Assembly (NCBI RefSeq): GCF_000938255.1
Contig: NZ_JYMR01000045.1
Location: 186,001-250,000, forward strand
Direction of reading: 5' to 3'
Source of the DNA: Bradyrhizobium sp. LTSP849
GTDB taxonomy: Bacteria; Pseudomonadota; Alphaproteobacteria; Rhizobiales; Xanthobacteraceae
DNA: 64,000 bases
The stretch's first letter is position 1. Each line of letters opens with the position of its first letter. The notes beneath the pieces are model-generated. The model saw nothing but the letters and a program-made list of their open reading frames with translations. It did no database searches and was not told the DNA's origin. The position numbers and the translations under genes are program-made. Shown in pieces: positions 8,538 through 17,099 of the stretch.

Positions 8538-9806
8538 CTACTTCTTGCTGTAGCTGATGCGATAGATCGCGCCGGCCCAATCGTCGGCAACGAGGATCGA
8601 GCCGTCCTTGGCGAGGATGATGTCATCGGGGCGGCCGAGATAGCCCTGGTCACCCTCGATCCAGCCGGAGGCGAACACCTCCTTCTTGGCGTTCTTGCCG
8701 TCGGGCCCGACGATCACGCGCGTGATATTGCCGCCCTGATACTTGTGGCGATTCCAGGAGCCGTGCTCGGCGATGAAGATGTTGTTCTTGTACTCGGCGG
8801 GAAATTGATCGCCGGTATAGAACTTCATGCCGAGCGGAGCGACGTGGGCACCGAGGTTCAGCACGGGCGGCGTGAACTCGGAGCACTTGTGGCCCATCGC
8901 GAACTTCGGATCGGGAAGGTCGCCCTGGTGGCAGTAGGGATAGCCGAAATGCTCGCCGAGCTTGCTGACCATGTTCAGCTTGTCCGAGGGCAGATCGTCG
9001 CTGACCCAATCGCGTGCATTCTCGGTGAACCAGTACTTGCCGGTACGCGGATCGACATCGCCGCCGACCGAGTTGCGAACGCCGAGCGCATAGACTTCAG
9101 CGTTGCCGGTCTTGGGATCGACGCGCCGGATCTGCGAGACGCTGGTCGGAGGAACGCCGACGTTGAAGGGCGGTCCGAACGGAATGTAGAACCAGCCTTC
9201 CTTGTCGGCCGCGAGGTACTTCCAGCCATGCGCGGCGTAGGACGGCATGTCGTCATAGACGACCTTGCCCTCACCGAGATTGTCGAGCTTGTTTTCGACG
9301 TCGTCGTAGCGGATCAGCTTGTCGACCGCGATGACGTAGAGCGCACCGTCCTTGACGGCCAGACCCGTGGGCATGTTCAGCCCCTTGAGGATGGTCTTGA
9401 CCTCTTTCTTCCCGTTGTTGTCCTTGATGGCATAGACGTTGCCGAGGCCGAACGAGCCGACGAACAGCGTGCCCTTGTCACCCCAGGCCATCTGCCGCGC
9501 GGCGAGCACGCCCGAGGCATAGACATCGATCTTGAAACCCGCCGGCAGCTTGATCTTCTTGATGAGGCTGGCAAGCTCGGCGTCGGAAGCGCCGGTCGGC
9601 GGACCCGAGGGCGGCGCCAGGCCCTTCTGCGCTTCGGTCTCGTCGCCGAGGAACCAGTCGTCCGGCGGATGGGTCCAGAACTCCTTGGTTCCGGATTCGT
9701 ATTTCTTCAGCTGCCGGCTCTTGTCCTGCTGCTGCGCACTGGCGACGCTAGTCCCTGCAAGAAGGGCCACGGCCGCAAGCGCCAAGACGGATTGATGGAA
9801 TTTCAT
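8538..9806 (-). CDS. PQQ-dependent sugar/sorbosone dehydrogenase-type protein
   Basis: Exported beta-propeller dehydrogenase (422 aa) with signal peptide MKFHQSVLALAAVALLAG...ASA. Family features are LPAGFKIDVYASGVLAARQMAWG, NMPTGLAVKDGALYVI, GVRNSVGGDVDPRTGKYWFTENARDW and AEHGSWNRHKYQGGNITRV, followed by GYLGRPDDIILAKDGSILVADDW near the C-terminus. These match the GDSL/Asd-like L-sorbosone dehydrogenase family, which oxidises sugars or aldehydes with PQQ in the periplasm. The neighbouring diheme cytochrome c is a plausible electron acceptor. Exact substrate unknown. Confidence 0.87.
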   Translation of the reverse strand: MKFHQSVLALAAVALLAGTSVASAQQQDKSRQLKKYESGTKEFWTHPPDDWFLGDETEAQKGLAPPSGPPTGASDAELASLIKKIKLPAGFKIDVYASGVLAARQMAWGDKGTLFVGSFGLGNVYAIKDNNGKKEVKTILKGLNMPTGLAVKDGALYVIAVDKLIRYDDVENKLDNLGEGKVVYDDMPSYAAHGWKYLAADKEGWFYIPFGPPFNVGVPPTSVSQIRRVDPKTGNAEVYALGVRNSVGGDVDPRTGKYWFTENARDWVSDDLPSDKLNMVSKLGEHFGYPYCHQGDLPDPKFAMGHKCSEFTPPVLNLGAHVAPLGMKFYTGDQFPAEYKNNIFIAEHGSWNRHKYQGGNITRVIVGPDGKNAKKEVFASGWIEGDQGYLGRPDDIILAKDGSILVADDWAGAIYRISYSKK

Positions 9807-10187
9807 CGCGTCACTCCCCTAAGGCAGCCATCTGGGCTGCACGTTATTTGTTTTGGTTTGTCGAGTCGGCGAAGGTCGGAGTCTGTCGAGAGGCAGACGC
9901 AAAAAGGTTAGCACATCTGCGAGCAGTGAGAAGCGCGTCACGTGCACTGCCGTAGTGCTCAATAAAAATTGAGACGGATTTTCTCCGAGAGCGAATGCGG
10001 CGATAGCAACACTCTCGCTGCAACGCGGAATCGCAATGAAGCGCGCCTCATTTGCAGGCAGCAAAATGGGCGACCAATGCAAAACCGCGAAAACAACCCC
10101 ATGCACGGTAGAACGTCAGACGCCGGATGGTGTGCGGTGACACCGGCCACACATCTGAAACATCGTGCGAATTGATAAAAGCGGCGA
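9807..10187. other. Intergenic region with no gene; one short dispersed repeat
   Basis: 380 bp between the PQQ dehydrogenase start and the end of the broken epimerase. No convincing coding region was found. It presumably holds the dehydrogenase promoter. It includes a 28-bp element (10088-10115) starting CGAAAACAACCCCATGCAC that recurs at 55498-55525. Confidence 0.7.
10088..10115. repeat. Short dispersed repeat, copy 1
   Basis: 28-bp element beginning CGAAAACAACCCCATGCAC. It matches 26 of 28 positions with 55498-55525, 45 kb away, in the same orientation. Both copies are intergenic. Confidence 0.75.
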
Positions 10188-11160
10188 CTATTTGGCGACG
10201 GGGTACGGCCCATCGTCAAATTGCATGTCGTGATAGCCTTTCGCTCCCACCTCGCGCGCGAGCGCGCTGCGAAAATCGCGCCCCTCGCGCAGGCTGCTCA
10301 GCATATGGGCGAAATCGAATTCGGGATGCCATCCGAGCTCGCGCCGCGCGCGGTCGTTGACATAGACCCGGTCGATCCCGGGAAATAGCCGCCAGCCGCG
10401 CGCCGCATAGAGTTGCTCACAATTGGGCTAGAGCGTCCGCATCACGCGGCGGCGCCGCGAGATGACGCCGCTCGAACGGGGTTGTAGCCGAGACGATATA
10501 ACGGGCGAAACCGATCTCCGGTGCACGCGCCACGGCGAGCAGATGGGCACTCACGGCGTCCGCTATATCCAGCCGGCGATAGAACAGTTCGTTGACCTGC
10601 GCATTGTCCAGCGGGTAGGCCGACCGCATTGCGGGATCATCATCGTCCTCCGGAAAGAAGCGCGAGGTCCGCAACACCACGACCGGCAGACCGCGCTCGC
10701 GGAAGAACAGCTCGCACAGATGTTCCGCCATCAGCTTGGTGGTGCCGTAGATGTTTTTGGGAACCGGCGGCAGGTCCTCGGTGACCCACACCGCCGGCTG
10801 CCCCGCCTCCGGCCGGAGCCGGGAACCGAACGCACTGGTGGTGCTGGTGAAAACAAAACTCTTCACGCCGGCGGCCACGGCCGCCTCGAGCAGATTGAGC
10901 GTGCCGGTGACGTTGGTGTCGACGAAGTCCTGCTTGCTGTGGGTCGCCACATGCGGCTTGTGCAGGGTCGCGGTGTGGATGATTGCGGTGACCCCGGCCG
11001 TCTGGTTCCGCACAAAGTCCGGATCGGTGATCGAGCCGATGGCGTCGGTGAAAGCTGATTTCTTCAAATCAACCCCATGCACAGGTGAGCCGCGCCCGCG
11101 GAGCGTCCGGGCAATGGCCTCCCCGAGGTGGCCCGCGCTGCCGGTGACCAGAATTGTCAT
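10188..11160 (-). pseudogene. NAD-dependent epimerase/dehydratase, frameshifted
   Basis: Short-chain extended-type epimerase. From the ATG at 11160 it reads MTILVTGSAGHLGEAIAR (NAD-binding GxxGxxG), the catalytic YGTTK motif and RYIVSATTPFERRH, then stops at about 10417 after DADALAQL. The missing C-terminus is in another frame of the same strand (about 10429 to the TAG at 10188), starting EQLYAARGWRLFPGIDRVY and ending DDGPYPVAK. A small deletion near 10425-10432 is the simplest explanation. It could be a true pseudogene or a base-calling error. Confidence 0.82.
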
Positions 11161-11235
11161 TGCAGACCCAACCCAGCCGCCAGCGGTGCGGCGAACGACG
11201 CTATGTGCCCGTTTGGCTGGACGCTTGGGAAAAAT

Positions 11236-11310
<75 letters not shown>

Positions 11311-11458
11311 ATCCTGTGTCGGCCGCATGACGCGCCCGGCAACGGCTGTCGTATGCCAAAAGCGGGCGGCGAATGCAACAGCTACGGGCAGCATAGATTC
11401 GGATTTGGGACCCCATATGGGCCCAATCCTGGCAAAATCGACCCAAAATCGCCCTGAG

Positions 11459-11516
11459 CGGCCGAATCGGTTCCCATGGATTGAAATTCGGCCGCACCGG
11501 CCCAATTTTAGGGCCG
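11459..11516. repeat. Two inverted repeats in the tRNA-Gly / thioredoxin spacer
   Basis: CGGCCGAAT (11459-11467) is repeated inverted as ATTCGGCCG (11486-11494). A second hairpin CGGCCC-AATTTTA-GGGCCG follows at 11498-11516. Neither is followed by a T-run. The rest of the 270-bp spacer (11311-11583) shows no gene. Confidence 0.5.
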
Positions 11517-11583
11517 ACAGCGAAGCATATGAATTGGCGACGTGCTAAAGACCCGCCATTCCAGACATAGACGAGGGGATTCC

Positions 11584-12507
11584 GTGACGATCATCGACCA
11601 GGGTAACGGAGCCGCAGTCCCGGCTGCGGCGGATCTGATCAAGGACACCACCACCCAGACCTTCGTGAAGGACGTCATCGAGGAATCGAAGCGCCAGCCG
11701 GTGCTGATCGACTTCTGGGCCGAGTGGTGCGGCCCCTGCAAGCAGCTCACCCCCGTGCTGGAAAAGGCGGTCAAGGCGGCCAAGGGCAAGGTCAAGCTGG
11801 TCAAGATGAACATCGACCAGCATCCGGCGATCCCGGGCCAGATGGGCATCCAGTCGATCCCGGCCGTGATCGCCTTCGTCAACGGCCAGCCGGCCGACGG
11901 CTTCATGGGCGCGGTGCCGGAGAGTCAGATCAACGCCTTCATCGAAAAGCTGACCAAGGGCGTGACCGCACCGGGCGAGGCCAACATCGCCGAGATCCTG
12001 CAAGAGGCCGAAGCCGTGCTCGCCGAGGGCGACGCTGCGGCCGCAGCGCAGATCTATGCCGAGGTGCTCCAGCACGATTCGACCAACATCGCCGGACTTG
12101 CCGGGCTCGCAAAATGCTACGCCGTCTCCGGCGCGATGGAGCAGGCCAAGCAGACGCTCGCCATGGTGCCGGAATCCAAGCGCAACGACCCCGCGGTGAA
12201 GGCCGTGCAGACCGCGATCGATCTCGCCGAGCAGGCGCAGTCGCTCGGACCCGTCGCCGAGCTGGAACAGAAAGTCGCCGCAGACCCGCTCGATCATCAG
12301 GCGCGATTCGACCTTGCGACCGCGCTCAACGCGCAGGGCAATCGGGCGGCGGCCACCGAGCAGCTGCTAGCGATCATCAAGCGCGACCGCAAATGGAACG
12401 ACGACGGCGCCCGCAAGCAGCTCGTGCAGTTCTTCGAAGCCTGGGGCGGCGCCGACGATGCGACCGTCGAGGGCCGTAAGCGCTTGTCGATCATCCTGTT
12501 TTCGTAA
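11584..12507 (+). CDS. Thioredoxin-TPR protein (CnoX/YbbN-like chaperedoxin)
   Basis: Cytosolic protein of 307 aa. The N-terminal thioredoxin domain has active site WAEWCGPCKQLTP and the SIPAVIAF cis-Pro segment. The C-terminal half is rich in TPR-like helices (ILQEAEAVLAEGDAAAAAQIYAEVLQ, ATALNAQGNRAAATEQLLAI). This is the YbbN/CnoX architecture, which protects substrates from oxidative aggregation and hands them to GroEL/DnaK. The WCGPC motif retains both cysteines, whereas E. coli CnoX lacks them. The GTG at 11584 is chosen because GAGGGGA lies 6 bp upstream. It is followed after 30 bp by the LON-domain gene. Confidence 0.88.
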   Translation: MTIIDQGNGAAVPAAADLIKDTTTQTFVKDVIEESKRQPVLIDFWAEWCGPCKQLTPVLEKAVKAAKGKVKLVKMNIDQHPAIPGQMGIQSIPAVIAFVNGQPADGFMGAVPESQINAFIEKLTKGVTAPGEANIAEILQEAEAVLAEGDAAAAAQIYAEVLQHDSTNIAGLAGLAKCYAVSGAMEQAKQTLAMVPESKRNDPAVKAVQTAIDLAEQAQSLGPVAELEQKVAADPLDHQARFDLATALNAQGNRAAATEQLLAIIKRDRKWNDDGARKQLVQFFEAWGGADDATVEGRKRLSIILFS

Positions 12508-12537
12508 GCACGAGCTGGCGACGTCAGCGGGGACCAG

Positions 12538-13215
12538 ATGCCGATCAATATCGAATATCGCGGCCCCGCCGACCTTCCGGAAATTCTCCCGGTATTTCCG
12601 CTGCCGGGTGCGCTGCTGCTGCCGCGCGGGCAAATGCCGCTTAACATCTTCGAGCCGCGCTACCTCGCGATGGTCGACGATTCCTTCCGTGATGGCCATC
12701 GCCTGATCGGCATGATCCAGCCCGACATCGCGCATTCGCCGAAGAATTCCGACAAGCCGACGCTGTTCCGCGTCGGCTGCGTTGGCCGCATCACCCAGCT
12801 GGCTGAATCCGGCGACGGCCGCTACATCCTCGAGCTCACCGGGGTCGCGCGGTTCAAGGTGGTCGAGGAGCTTGAGGTGCTGACCGCCTACCGGCAGTGC
12901 AGGGTCGACATCTTCGCCTTCGCCGACGATTTCACCGCCCGCGTCGGCGAGGACAAGGTCAACCGCGAGGCCCTGCTGGTGGCGCTGGCGGATTTCTTGA
13001 AGGCCAACAATCTCAAGGTCGACTGGGAAGGCGTCGAGAGCGCGCCCAACGAAGCGCTGGTCAATGCGCTGGCAATGATGTCGCCCTATGGTCCGGCCGA
13101 GAAGCAGGCCATGCTCGAGGCGCCGGACCTCAAGACCCGCGCCGAGATCCTGATCGCGGTCACCGAGATGGATCTCGCCAAGAAACGCACCAGCGGCGAT
13201 CCGCCCCTGCAGTGA
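12538..13215 (+). CDS. LON peptidase substrate-binding (N-terminal) domain protein
   Basis: 225-aa stand-alone LON N-domain protein. Characteristic elements are ILPVFPLPGALLLPRGQMPLNIFEPRYLAMV near the start, then GCVGRITQLAESGDGRYILELTGVARFKV. It ends with a helical segment. No ATPase or protease domain is present, so it is not Lon itself. Its function is unresolved; such proteins are proposed to bind substrates or adaptors. It is 30 bp downstream of the CnoX-like gene, a conserved pairing in alphaproteobacteria, so the two probably form a proteostasis operon. Confidence 0.88.
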   Translation: MPINIEYRGPADLPEILPVFPLPGALLLPRGQMPLNIFEPRYLAMVDDSFRDGHRLIGMIQPDIAHSPKNSDKPTLFRVGCVGRITQLAESGDGRYILELTGVARFKVVEELEVLTAYRQCRVDIFAFADDFTARVGEDKVNREALLVALADFLKANNLKVDWEGVESAPNEALVNALAMMSPYGPAEKQAMLEAPDLKTRAEILIAVTEMDLAKKRTSGDPPLQ

Positions 13216-13283
13216 GGGTGTGCTGCGACATTTCGCTTTCAGAAATATCTTGAACACGATGATTGCTGCCACAACGGTGGCGC

Positions 13284-13405
13284 GCTCCCCTCTCCCGCTT
13301 GCGGGGGAGGGTTGGGGAGGGGGTGTCTCCACAAGCGAGAACCCCGATGAGGAGAAAGCCCTCACCCGGCGCTTTGCGCCGACCTCTCCCGCAAGCGGGA
13401 GAGGT
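13284..13405. repeat. Palindromic intergenic repeat (family D)
   Basis: GCTCCCCTCTCCCGCTTGCG at one end and CCTCTCCCGCAAGCGGGAG at the other flank a variable centre. Both ends carry the CTCTCCCGC...GCGGGAGAG core also seen at 34146-34171. It occupies most of the 226-bp gap between the convergent LON-domain and cytochrome b genes. Confidence 0.75.
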
Positions 13406-13441
13406 TAACTGAGCCCGCGGCGCGAGTCGTTCAATCCAACT

Positions 13442-14032
13442 TCACGAACGACGGCGGATGCGTTTGCGTCCGGTGAACATCGCGCGGATCAAATTCTCGC
13501 GCTGAAGAACGCCCATCAGCACCACGCCTACGACGTGCAGAACGACCAGGACGATGACCGCGTCCGATGCATAGGCATGGGTATCCTCGATCCACCAGAC
13601 GCCGAAGAATGTGACGGTGACCGACAGCGCGCCGGTGATCGACGAGACCGCGAGCGACACGAGCAGTGCCACCAGCATCAGAGTGCCGGCAGGATTGAGC
13701 CCGATATAGCGTCCAGTGATGCCGCGGCGAAGATTCCAGAGATAGCGGGGCGCGGCACGGAGCCTGACGCCGACCATGCGAAAGCGCGAATAGCGGCTTC
13801 CTAGAAATCCCCATATCAGGCGGAAAGCCAACAGCCCGATCACGCCATAGCCGACGATGCGGTGAAGGCCGTCATAGACGGTGGGCGTGAACCACGCGAT
13901 CAGGACGCTCGCTGCGAGAGCCCAGTGCCACAGGCGCAGCGGGAGGTCCCAGACATCGACCGTCCGCGAAACGGTCTTGTCCGCGGGGGCCCGGATGGGC
14001 TCCCCGCGCGCGTCTGGTACCGCTTCGTCCAT
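13442..14032 (-). CDS. Cytochrome b/b6 domain (cytochrome b561-type) membrane protein
   Basis: 196-aa inner-membrane protein with four predicted transmembrane helices: LRLWHWALAASVLIAWFTP, HRIVGYGVIGLLAFRLIWGF, GTLMLVALLVSLAVSSITGA and VIVLVVLHVVGVVLMGVL. The histidines in WHW, HRIVGY, DTHAYA and VLHVVG are placed as heme ligands of the Ni,Fe-hydrogenase-type cytochrome b family. It likely passes electrons between quinones and a periplasmic partner. The upstream small PepSY-like protein (same strand, 52 bp away) is a frequent companion, so the pair is probably an operon. Confidence 0.87.
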   Translation of the reverse strand: MDEAVPDARGEPIRAPADKTVSRTVDVWDLPLRLWHWALAASVLIAWFTPTVYDGLHRIVGYGVIGLLAFRLIWGFLGSRYSRFRMVGVRLRAAPRYLWNLRRGITGRYIGLNPAGTLMLVALLVSLAVSSITGALSVTVTFFGVWWIEDTHAYASDAVIVLVVLHVVGVVLMGVLQRENLIRAMFTGRKRIRRRS

Positions 14033-14038
14033 CGGCCT

Positions 14039-14094
14039 CAGTTCATTTGGCGCAGTTCATTTGGCGCAGTTTATTTGGCACAATTTATTTAGCG
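14039..14094. repeat. Four tandem 14-bp repeats
   Basis: Units: 14039-14052 and 14053-14066 are identical (CAGTTCATTTGGCG); 14067-14080 and 14081-14094 diverge by 2 and 3 bases. The last copy overlaps the stop codon of the PepSY-like gene and the others fill the gap to the cytochrome b start. Confidence 0.9.
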
Positions 14095-14363
14095 ATCGTG
14101 TGCTTCAGGCTGAGATCTTCAGGGCTGTAGAACAGCTCGTAGATCTTGCCTTCCTTGACGCCGTAGACCTCATAGCACGAGCCTTCGATCTTGGAGCGCC
14201 GCACCTCGTAGCCGGCCGCCTTGGCCTTGGCTTCGGCATCGCCCGCCGGCTTCCATGACGCCTTGTCGAGCTTGGTGCAGTTCTTGAAACCGTCGGCCAT
14301 CGCCGTCGACCCCATGCCGATCCCGACCGTCAGTGCAATGGCAACAACACGAATGACCTTCAC
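14085..14363 (-). CDS. Small exported PepSY-like protein
   Basis: 92-aa secreted or periplasmic protein. The signal peptide MKVIRVVAIALTVGIGMGS...AMA is followed by a single compact domain with GYEVRRSKIEGSCYEVYGVKEGKIYELFYSP, which looks like a PepSY_2 fold. Two cysteines (NCTK and GSCYE) may form a disulfide. It precedes the cytochrome b561-type gene. PepSY proteins often accompany cytochrome b561 and act as periplasmic partners or modulators, but this role is inferred. GAGGAGACG precedes the ATG. Confidence 0.8.
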   Translation of the reverse strand: MKVIRVVAIALTVGIGMGSTAMADGFKNCTKLDKASWKPAGDAEAKAKAAGYEVRRSKIEGSCYEVYGVKEGKIYELFYSPEDLSLKHTIAK

Positions 14364-14581
14364 GAACGTCTCCTCCTCTGTCGTGTGCGCGACGCTTCGC
14401 GCGAAACGCGACCGAAGGAAGCAAAGGGGATCGCGAAGTCAACTCGGGTTCGGGCGAGGGAAGCTTTAGAGATATTCTAACGGTCGCGAAAAGATCAGCG
14501 CGCTCCGCATGCAGCGCGTGTTTGGAGCTTCGCTGCGGCCTTACGCCTCACGGCCTGGTGTCGAAGATATCGACCTGCGCC

Positions 14582-15382
14582 TCACCCGCGGGATGACCGA
14601 CGTCGCAGCCAGTCGGCCCACGAGAGCCGTCCACGCACGCCATGGCTGACGACGAAGCCCATGCCACGCGCCTTCGCGTCTGAAAGACTCACCGGCAGGA
14701 TTTTACGACGCAGTCCGCGCGCATCCTGGTACTGGCCGGCGAGCGCGGTAAGACTGAGGTCTTCGGGACCGCCGATCTCCGCGCGCTCACCACGCGCCCC
14801 ATCGAAAGCGCATGTCACGACGTGATCGGCGACATCCGACGTATCGACAGGATTGAACGATGTCGTCGGCACCGGCCACACCGGAAGCCAAACGAGGCCC
14901 GAGAGCAACCTGTCGAGCAAATAGTAGAACGGCATTGCGCGAACGACGGACCAGGACAGCGCGGACGAGCGGACCAACCGCTCGCCGGTAAGCTTGACCC
15001 GGCCATAAGGCAGCGTCGCCTCGTCGAGTCCGACGATCGAGGTGTGCAGGAAATGCCGCACAGACTGTTCCTGGCACAGCGACAGCAATCGCTCCGTGCC
15101 TTCGACATCCACGGCGGAAGGGGACCTGAAGAAGTCTATCGGACGAACCCCGCCGCGCCGCGCGATCGGCGAATACGTCGCCGCATTGATGACCGTGTCG
15201 ACACCATGCAGCGCTTGACGCAGCCCGGCTCCCGTAGCGAGATCGCCGACGGCCCACTCGATATCCGATCGCGTGCCCCGTGATCGCGCAAGGACCCGGA
15301 CGCGACGGCCGTCGCGGACAAGGCGATCGACGATGTCACGGCCAAGATGGCCCGTGCCTCCGGTGACGAGCGTCAGCGCCAT
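14582..15382 (-). CDS. NAD(P)-binding NmrA-like / atypical SDR protein
   Basis: 266-aa Rossmann-fold protein starting MALTLVTGGTGHLGRDIVDRL, with RRVRVLARSRGTRSDIEW giving an NADP-binding pattern. HTSIVGLDEATLPYGRVKLTGERLV carries a YxxxK-like element. It resembles atypical SDR/NmrA proteins, which may be reductases or redox sensors. The ATG lies 3 bp after the thioesterase stop, so it is the last gene of the ECH-thioesterase operon. Substrate unknown. Confidence 0.82.
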   Translation of the reverse strand: MALTLVTGGTGHLGRDIVDRLVRDGRRVRVLARSRGTRSDIEWAVGDLATGAGLRQALHGVDTVINAATYSPIARRGGVRPIDFFRSPSAVDVEGTERLLSLCQEQSVRHFLHTSIVGLDEATLPYGRVKLTGERLVRSSALSWSVVRAMPFYYLLDRLLSGLVWLPVWPVPTTSFNPVDTSDVADHVVTCAFDGARGERAEIGGPEDLSLTALAGQYQDARGLRRKILPVSLSDAKARGMGFVVSHGVRGRLSWADWLRRRSSRG

Positions 15383-15385
15383 GCA

Positions 15386-15826
15386 TCAGCCTCCCGTACG
15401 TGCCGGCTCTCCCATGGGAACGAGCACGGTCTCGCCGGTCGCGACGAGAGACAGTTCGCCCTGCTCATCAGCAGCGAGAAGCTCGGCCCAGGCGAATACC
15501 TGCCTGCGCCCGGCGCGCACCGTCGTTCCCCTGGCGATGAAGTGAGAGCCGACGGCCGGCTTGAGGCAGTTCATCGAGAAGTGCGACGCGGTGACTGAGC
15601 CCACCAAGGTCGCGGCAGCAAAACCGCAGGCGGTGTCGAGCAGGGCCGCGATCAAGCCGGCATGCAGGTGTCCGGAATATTGGGCAAAGTCGTCGCGCCA
15701 GCTCATGCGGATGGCGACCTCACCTTGGCCGGCCTCAACGACTTCGAACTCCGCCATGCGGTTGAACGCAGCGGATGAATTGACTGCCTTGAGAGCCGGC
15801 AGATCGAAACCGTCAGTCGTGCTCAT
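15386..15826 (-). CDS. PaaI-family (hotdog) thioesterase
   Basis: 146-aa hotdog-fold acyl-CoA thioesterase. The family core YSGHLHAGLIAALLDTACGFAAAT is present (the His-containing HLHAG replaces the HGG motif). It is followed by MNCLKPAVGSHFIARGTTVRAGR and a C-terminal VATGETVLVPM. The ATG at 15826 forms an ATGA overlap with the enoyl-CoA hydratase stop and has GGAG 6 bp upstream, so translation is coupled. It presumably hydrolyses a CoA thioester made by the upstream enzyme; substrate unknown. Confidence 0.9.
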   Translation of the reverse strand: MSTTDGFDLPALKAVNSSAAFNRMAEFEVVEAGQGEVAIRMSWRDDFAQYSGHLHAGLIAALLDTACGFAAATLVGSVTASHFSMNCLKPAVGSHFIARGTTVRAGRRQVFAWAELLAADEQGELSLVATGETVLVPMGEPARTGG

Positions 15827-16632
15827 GCGCAGCTCCATCGTGGTGGACGCTTCTCGAGATTGCTCCTGACGGCCTCGACATGATTGGGCGAACCGAGCAA
15901 CGCAGCCTGCTCGGCGGTTTCGGCCGCAAGACCGGTGGCCGCGTCGCAAGTCGCCGCGAGATTAAGGAGCCGCTTGGCGGCGCGAATGGCATCCGAACTT
16001 CGGTTTGCGATCTCCTGCGCAGTCGACAATGCGGCCGCCAGCGGATCATCGGCGAGTCCGGTCGCAAAGCCATAAGCCAGCGCCTGCTGAGCCGAAAACA
16101 CACGGCCGGTGTAAGTCAGTTCGCGTACGACATCCTCACGCGCAAGGTGGCGCATAAGTTGGGTGCCGGCCATATCGGGCACCAATCCCCATTTGGCCTC
16201 GATGACGGCGAGCTGCGTTGCCGGTGCGAGATAGCGAAGGTCGGCACCTAGCGCGAGCTGGAAGCCGCCGCCGAAGGCGACGCCGTGGACGGCTGCGATC
16301 ACGGGCATCGGCAGCTCGCGCCACAGCCAAACGAGATGCTGCGCATAGTTCGCGATCCCGTGGGTTCGTTGAGTGAGGTCGATCGATGGGATCAGCCGTT
16401 CGCCGTTTGCCGTGGCCAGCAGGCGGTCCAGGTCGAGGCCCGCGCAAAACGCGCGTCCTTCGCCGGAGAGAACGACGGCGCGGACATCCTTGCAAGCGCC
16501 AAGCTGTGTTCCAACGGTGATGATCGCTTCGAACATCGCCGGGTCCAGCGCGTTCATCTTGTCCGGGCGATTCAGCCGGACATGGGCCACACCTTCCTCG
16601 ATGGTCAGGCGAACACGATCTTCCATAGCCAC
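15823..16632 (-). CDS. Enoyl-CoA hydratase/isomerase family protein (crotonase)
   Basis: 269-aa crotonase-fold protein. The oxyanion hole segments GEGRAFCAGLDLDRL and AAVHGVAFGGGFQLALGADLRY are clear. The catalytic positions GLVPDMAGTQLM carry D rather than the E of classic hydratases, so isomerase or other crotonase activity is possible. The C-terminal helices are complete. It is the first of three tightly packed minus-strand genes (hydratase, thioesterase, NAD(P)-binding protein), downstream of a small membrane protein and divergent from a TetR regulator. Confidence 0.88.
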   Translation of the reverse strand: MAMEDRVRLTIEEGVAHVRLNRPDKMNALDPAMFEAIITVGTQLGACKDVRAVVLSGEGRAFCAGLDLDRLLATANGERLIPSIDLTQRTHGIANYAQHLVWLWRELPMPVIAAVHGVAFGGGFQLALGADLRYLAPATQLAVIEAKWGLVPDMAGTQLMRHLAREDVVRELTYTGRVFSAQQALAYGFATGLADDPLAAALSTAQEIANRSSDAIRAAKRLLNLAATCDAATGLAAETAEQAALLGSPNHVEAVRSNLEKRPPRWSCA

Positions 16633-16680
16633 TCCACTTTGAAGGCCTTGGGTTTTGAGACCTTGGGTTCGTTTCGACGT

Positions 16681-17034
16681 TCAGTAGCCGGCAACCGCCA
16701 TGACCACGACGGCACTGAGCGCCATCCAGCCAAAGTGCCGGCCGCGTGTCGCCCATGCATTGGCCAGGGCGGAAAAACCGAACACGCAGGCCATGGTGAT
16801 CACGATCCAGTGGCGCGCCGGCGCGGAGTCCATCCAGGGCGTCGCGATCAGGAGCACACCACCGCCGATCCAGGCGACGGTCGAGGCCTGCCAGACTAGG
16901 CGGATCAGGGTGCGGAGCCGCTCTGGCTCGATCGTGGCACGCGCAAAGACCTTGGTCTCGCCGAGGATGCCATGGATGATCGCCACGACAATGGTCAGGA
17001 CGCCGGCACACTGGAGCAGAAGATCACGCATCAA
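16681..17034 (-). CDS. Small four-helix membrane protein, function unknown
   Basis: 117-aa hydrophobic protein with four likely transmembrane segments: LLLQCAGVLTIVVAIIHGIL, VWQASTVAWIGGGVLLIATP, WIVITMACVFGFSALANAWA and GWMALSAVVVMAVAGY. A conserved-looking HGILGETKVF segment follows helix 1. I do not recognise a specific function. It lies 48 bp upstream of the enoyl-CoA hydratase and is divergent from tetR, with an inverted-repeat site just upstream of its start. It is therefore probably the first gene of the TetR-controlled operon. Confidence 0.75.
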   Translation of the reverse strand: MMRDLLLQCAGVLTIVVAIIHGILGETKVFARATIEPERLRTLIRLVWQASTVAWIGGGVLLIATPWMDSAPARHWIVITMACVFGFSALANAWATRGRHFGWMALSAVVVMAVAGY

Positions 17035-17042
17035 CGCCTCCG

Positions 17043-17099
17043 TACAGTTATGTATGGTGGATTAAGCGCTGGCCCGTCGCCTGTCAATACACTAGTGTA
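17043..17099. promoter_or_regulatory. Two TACA-N4-TGTA inverted repeats in the tetR divergent promoter
   Basis: TACAGTTATGTA (17043-17054) lies 9 bp upstream of the minus-strand membrane-protein start. TACACTAGTGTA (17088-17099), inside a perfect 14-bp palindrome at 17087-17100, overlaps the first base of the TetR start codon. Identical half-sites with 4-bp spacing suggest TetR operators for both directions. Confidence 0.65.

Noticed and set aside
10188..10428. A separate small gene at the end of the epimerase region
   Set aside because: The translation continues the epimerase family's C-terminus in another frame; it is the same broken gene.
11060..11095. CAACCCCATGCACAG inside the epimerase gene, matching part of the dispersed 28-bp repeat
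   Set aside because: It encodes VHGVDLKK in a conserved part of the epimerase, so the 15-bp match is probably chance.
14039..14094. Tandem repeats as a CRISPR array
   Set aside because: Units are contiguous 14-mers without spacers; there are no cas genes in the window.
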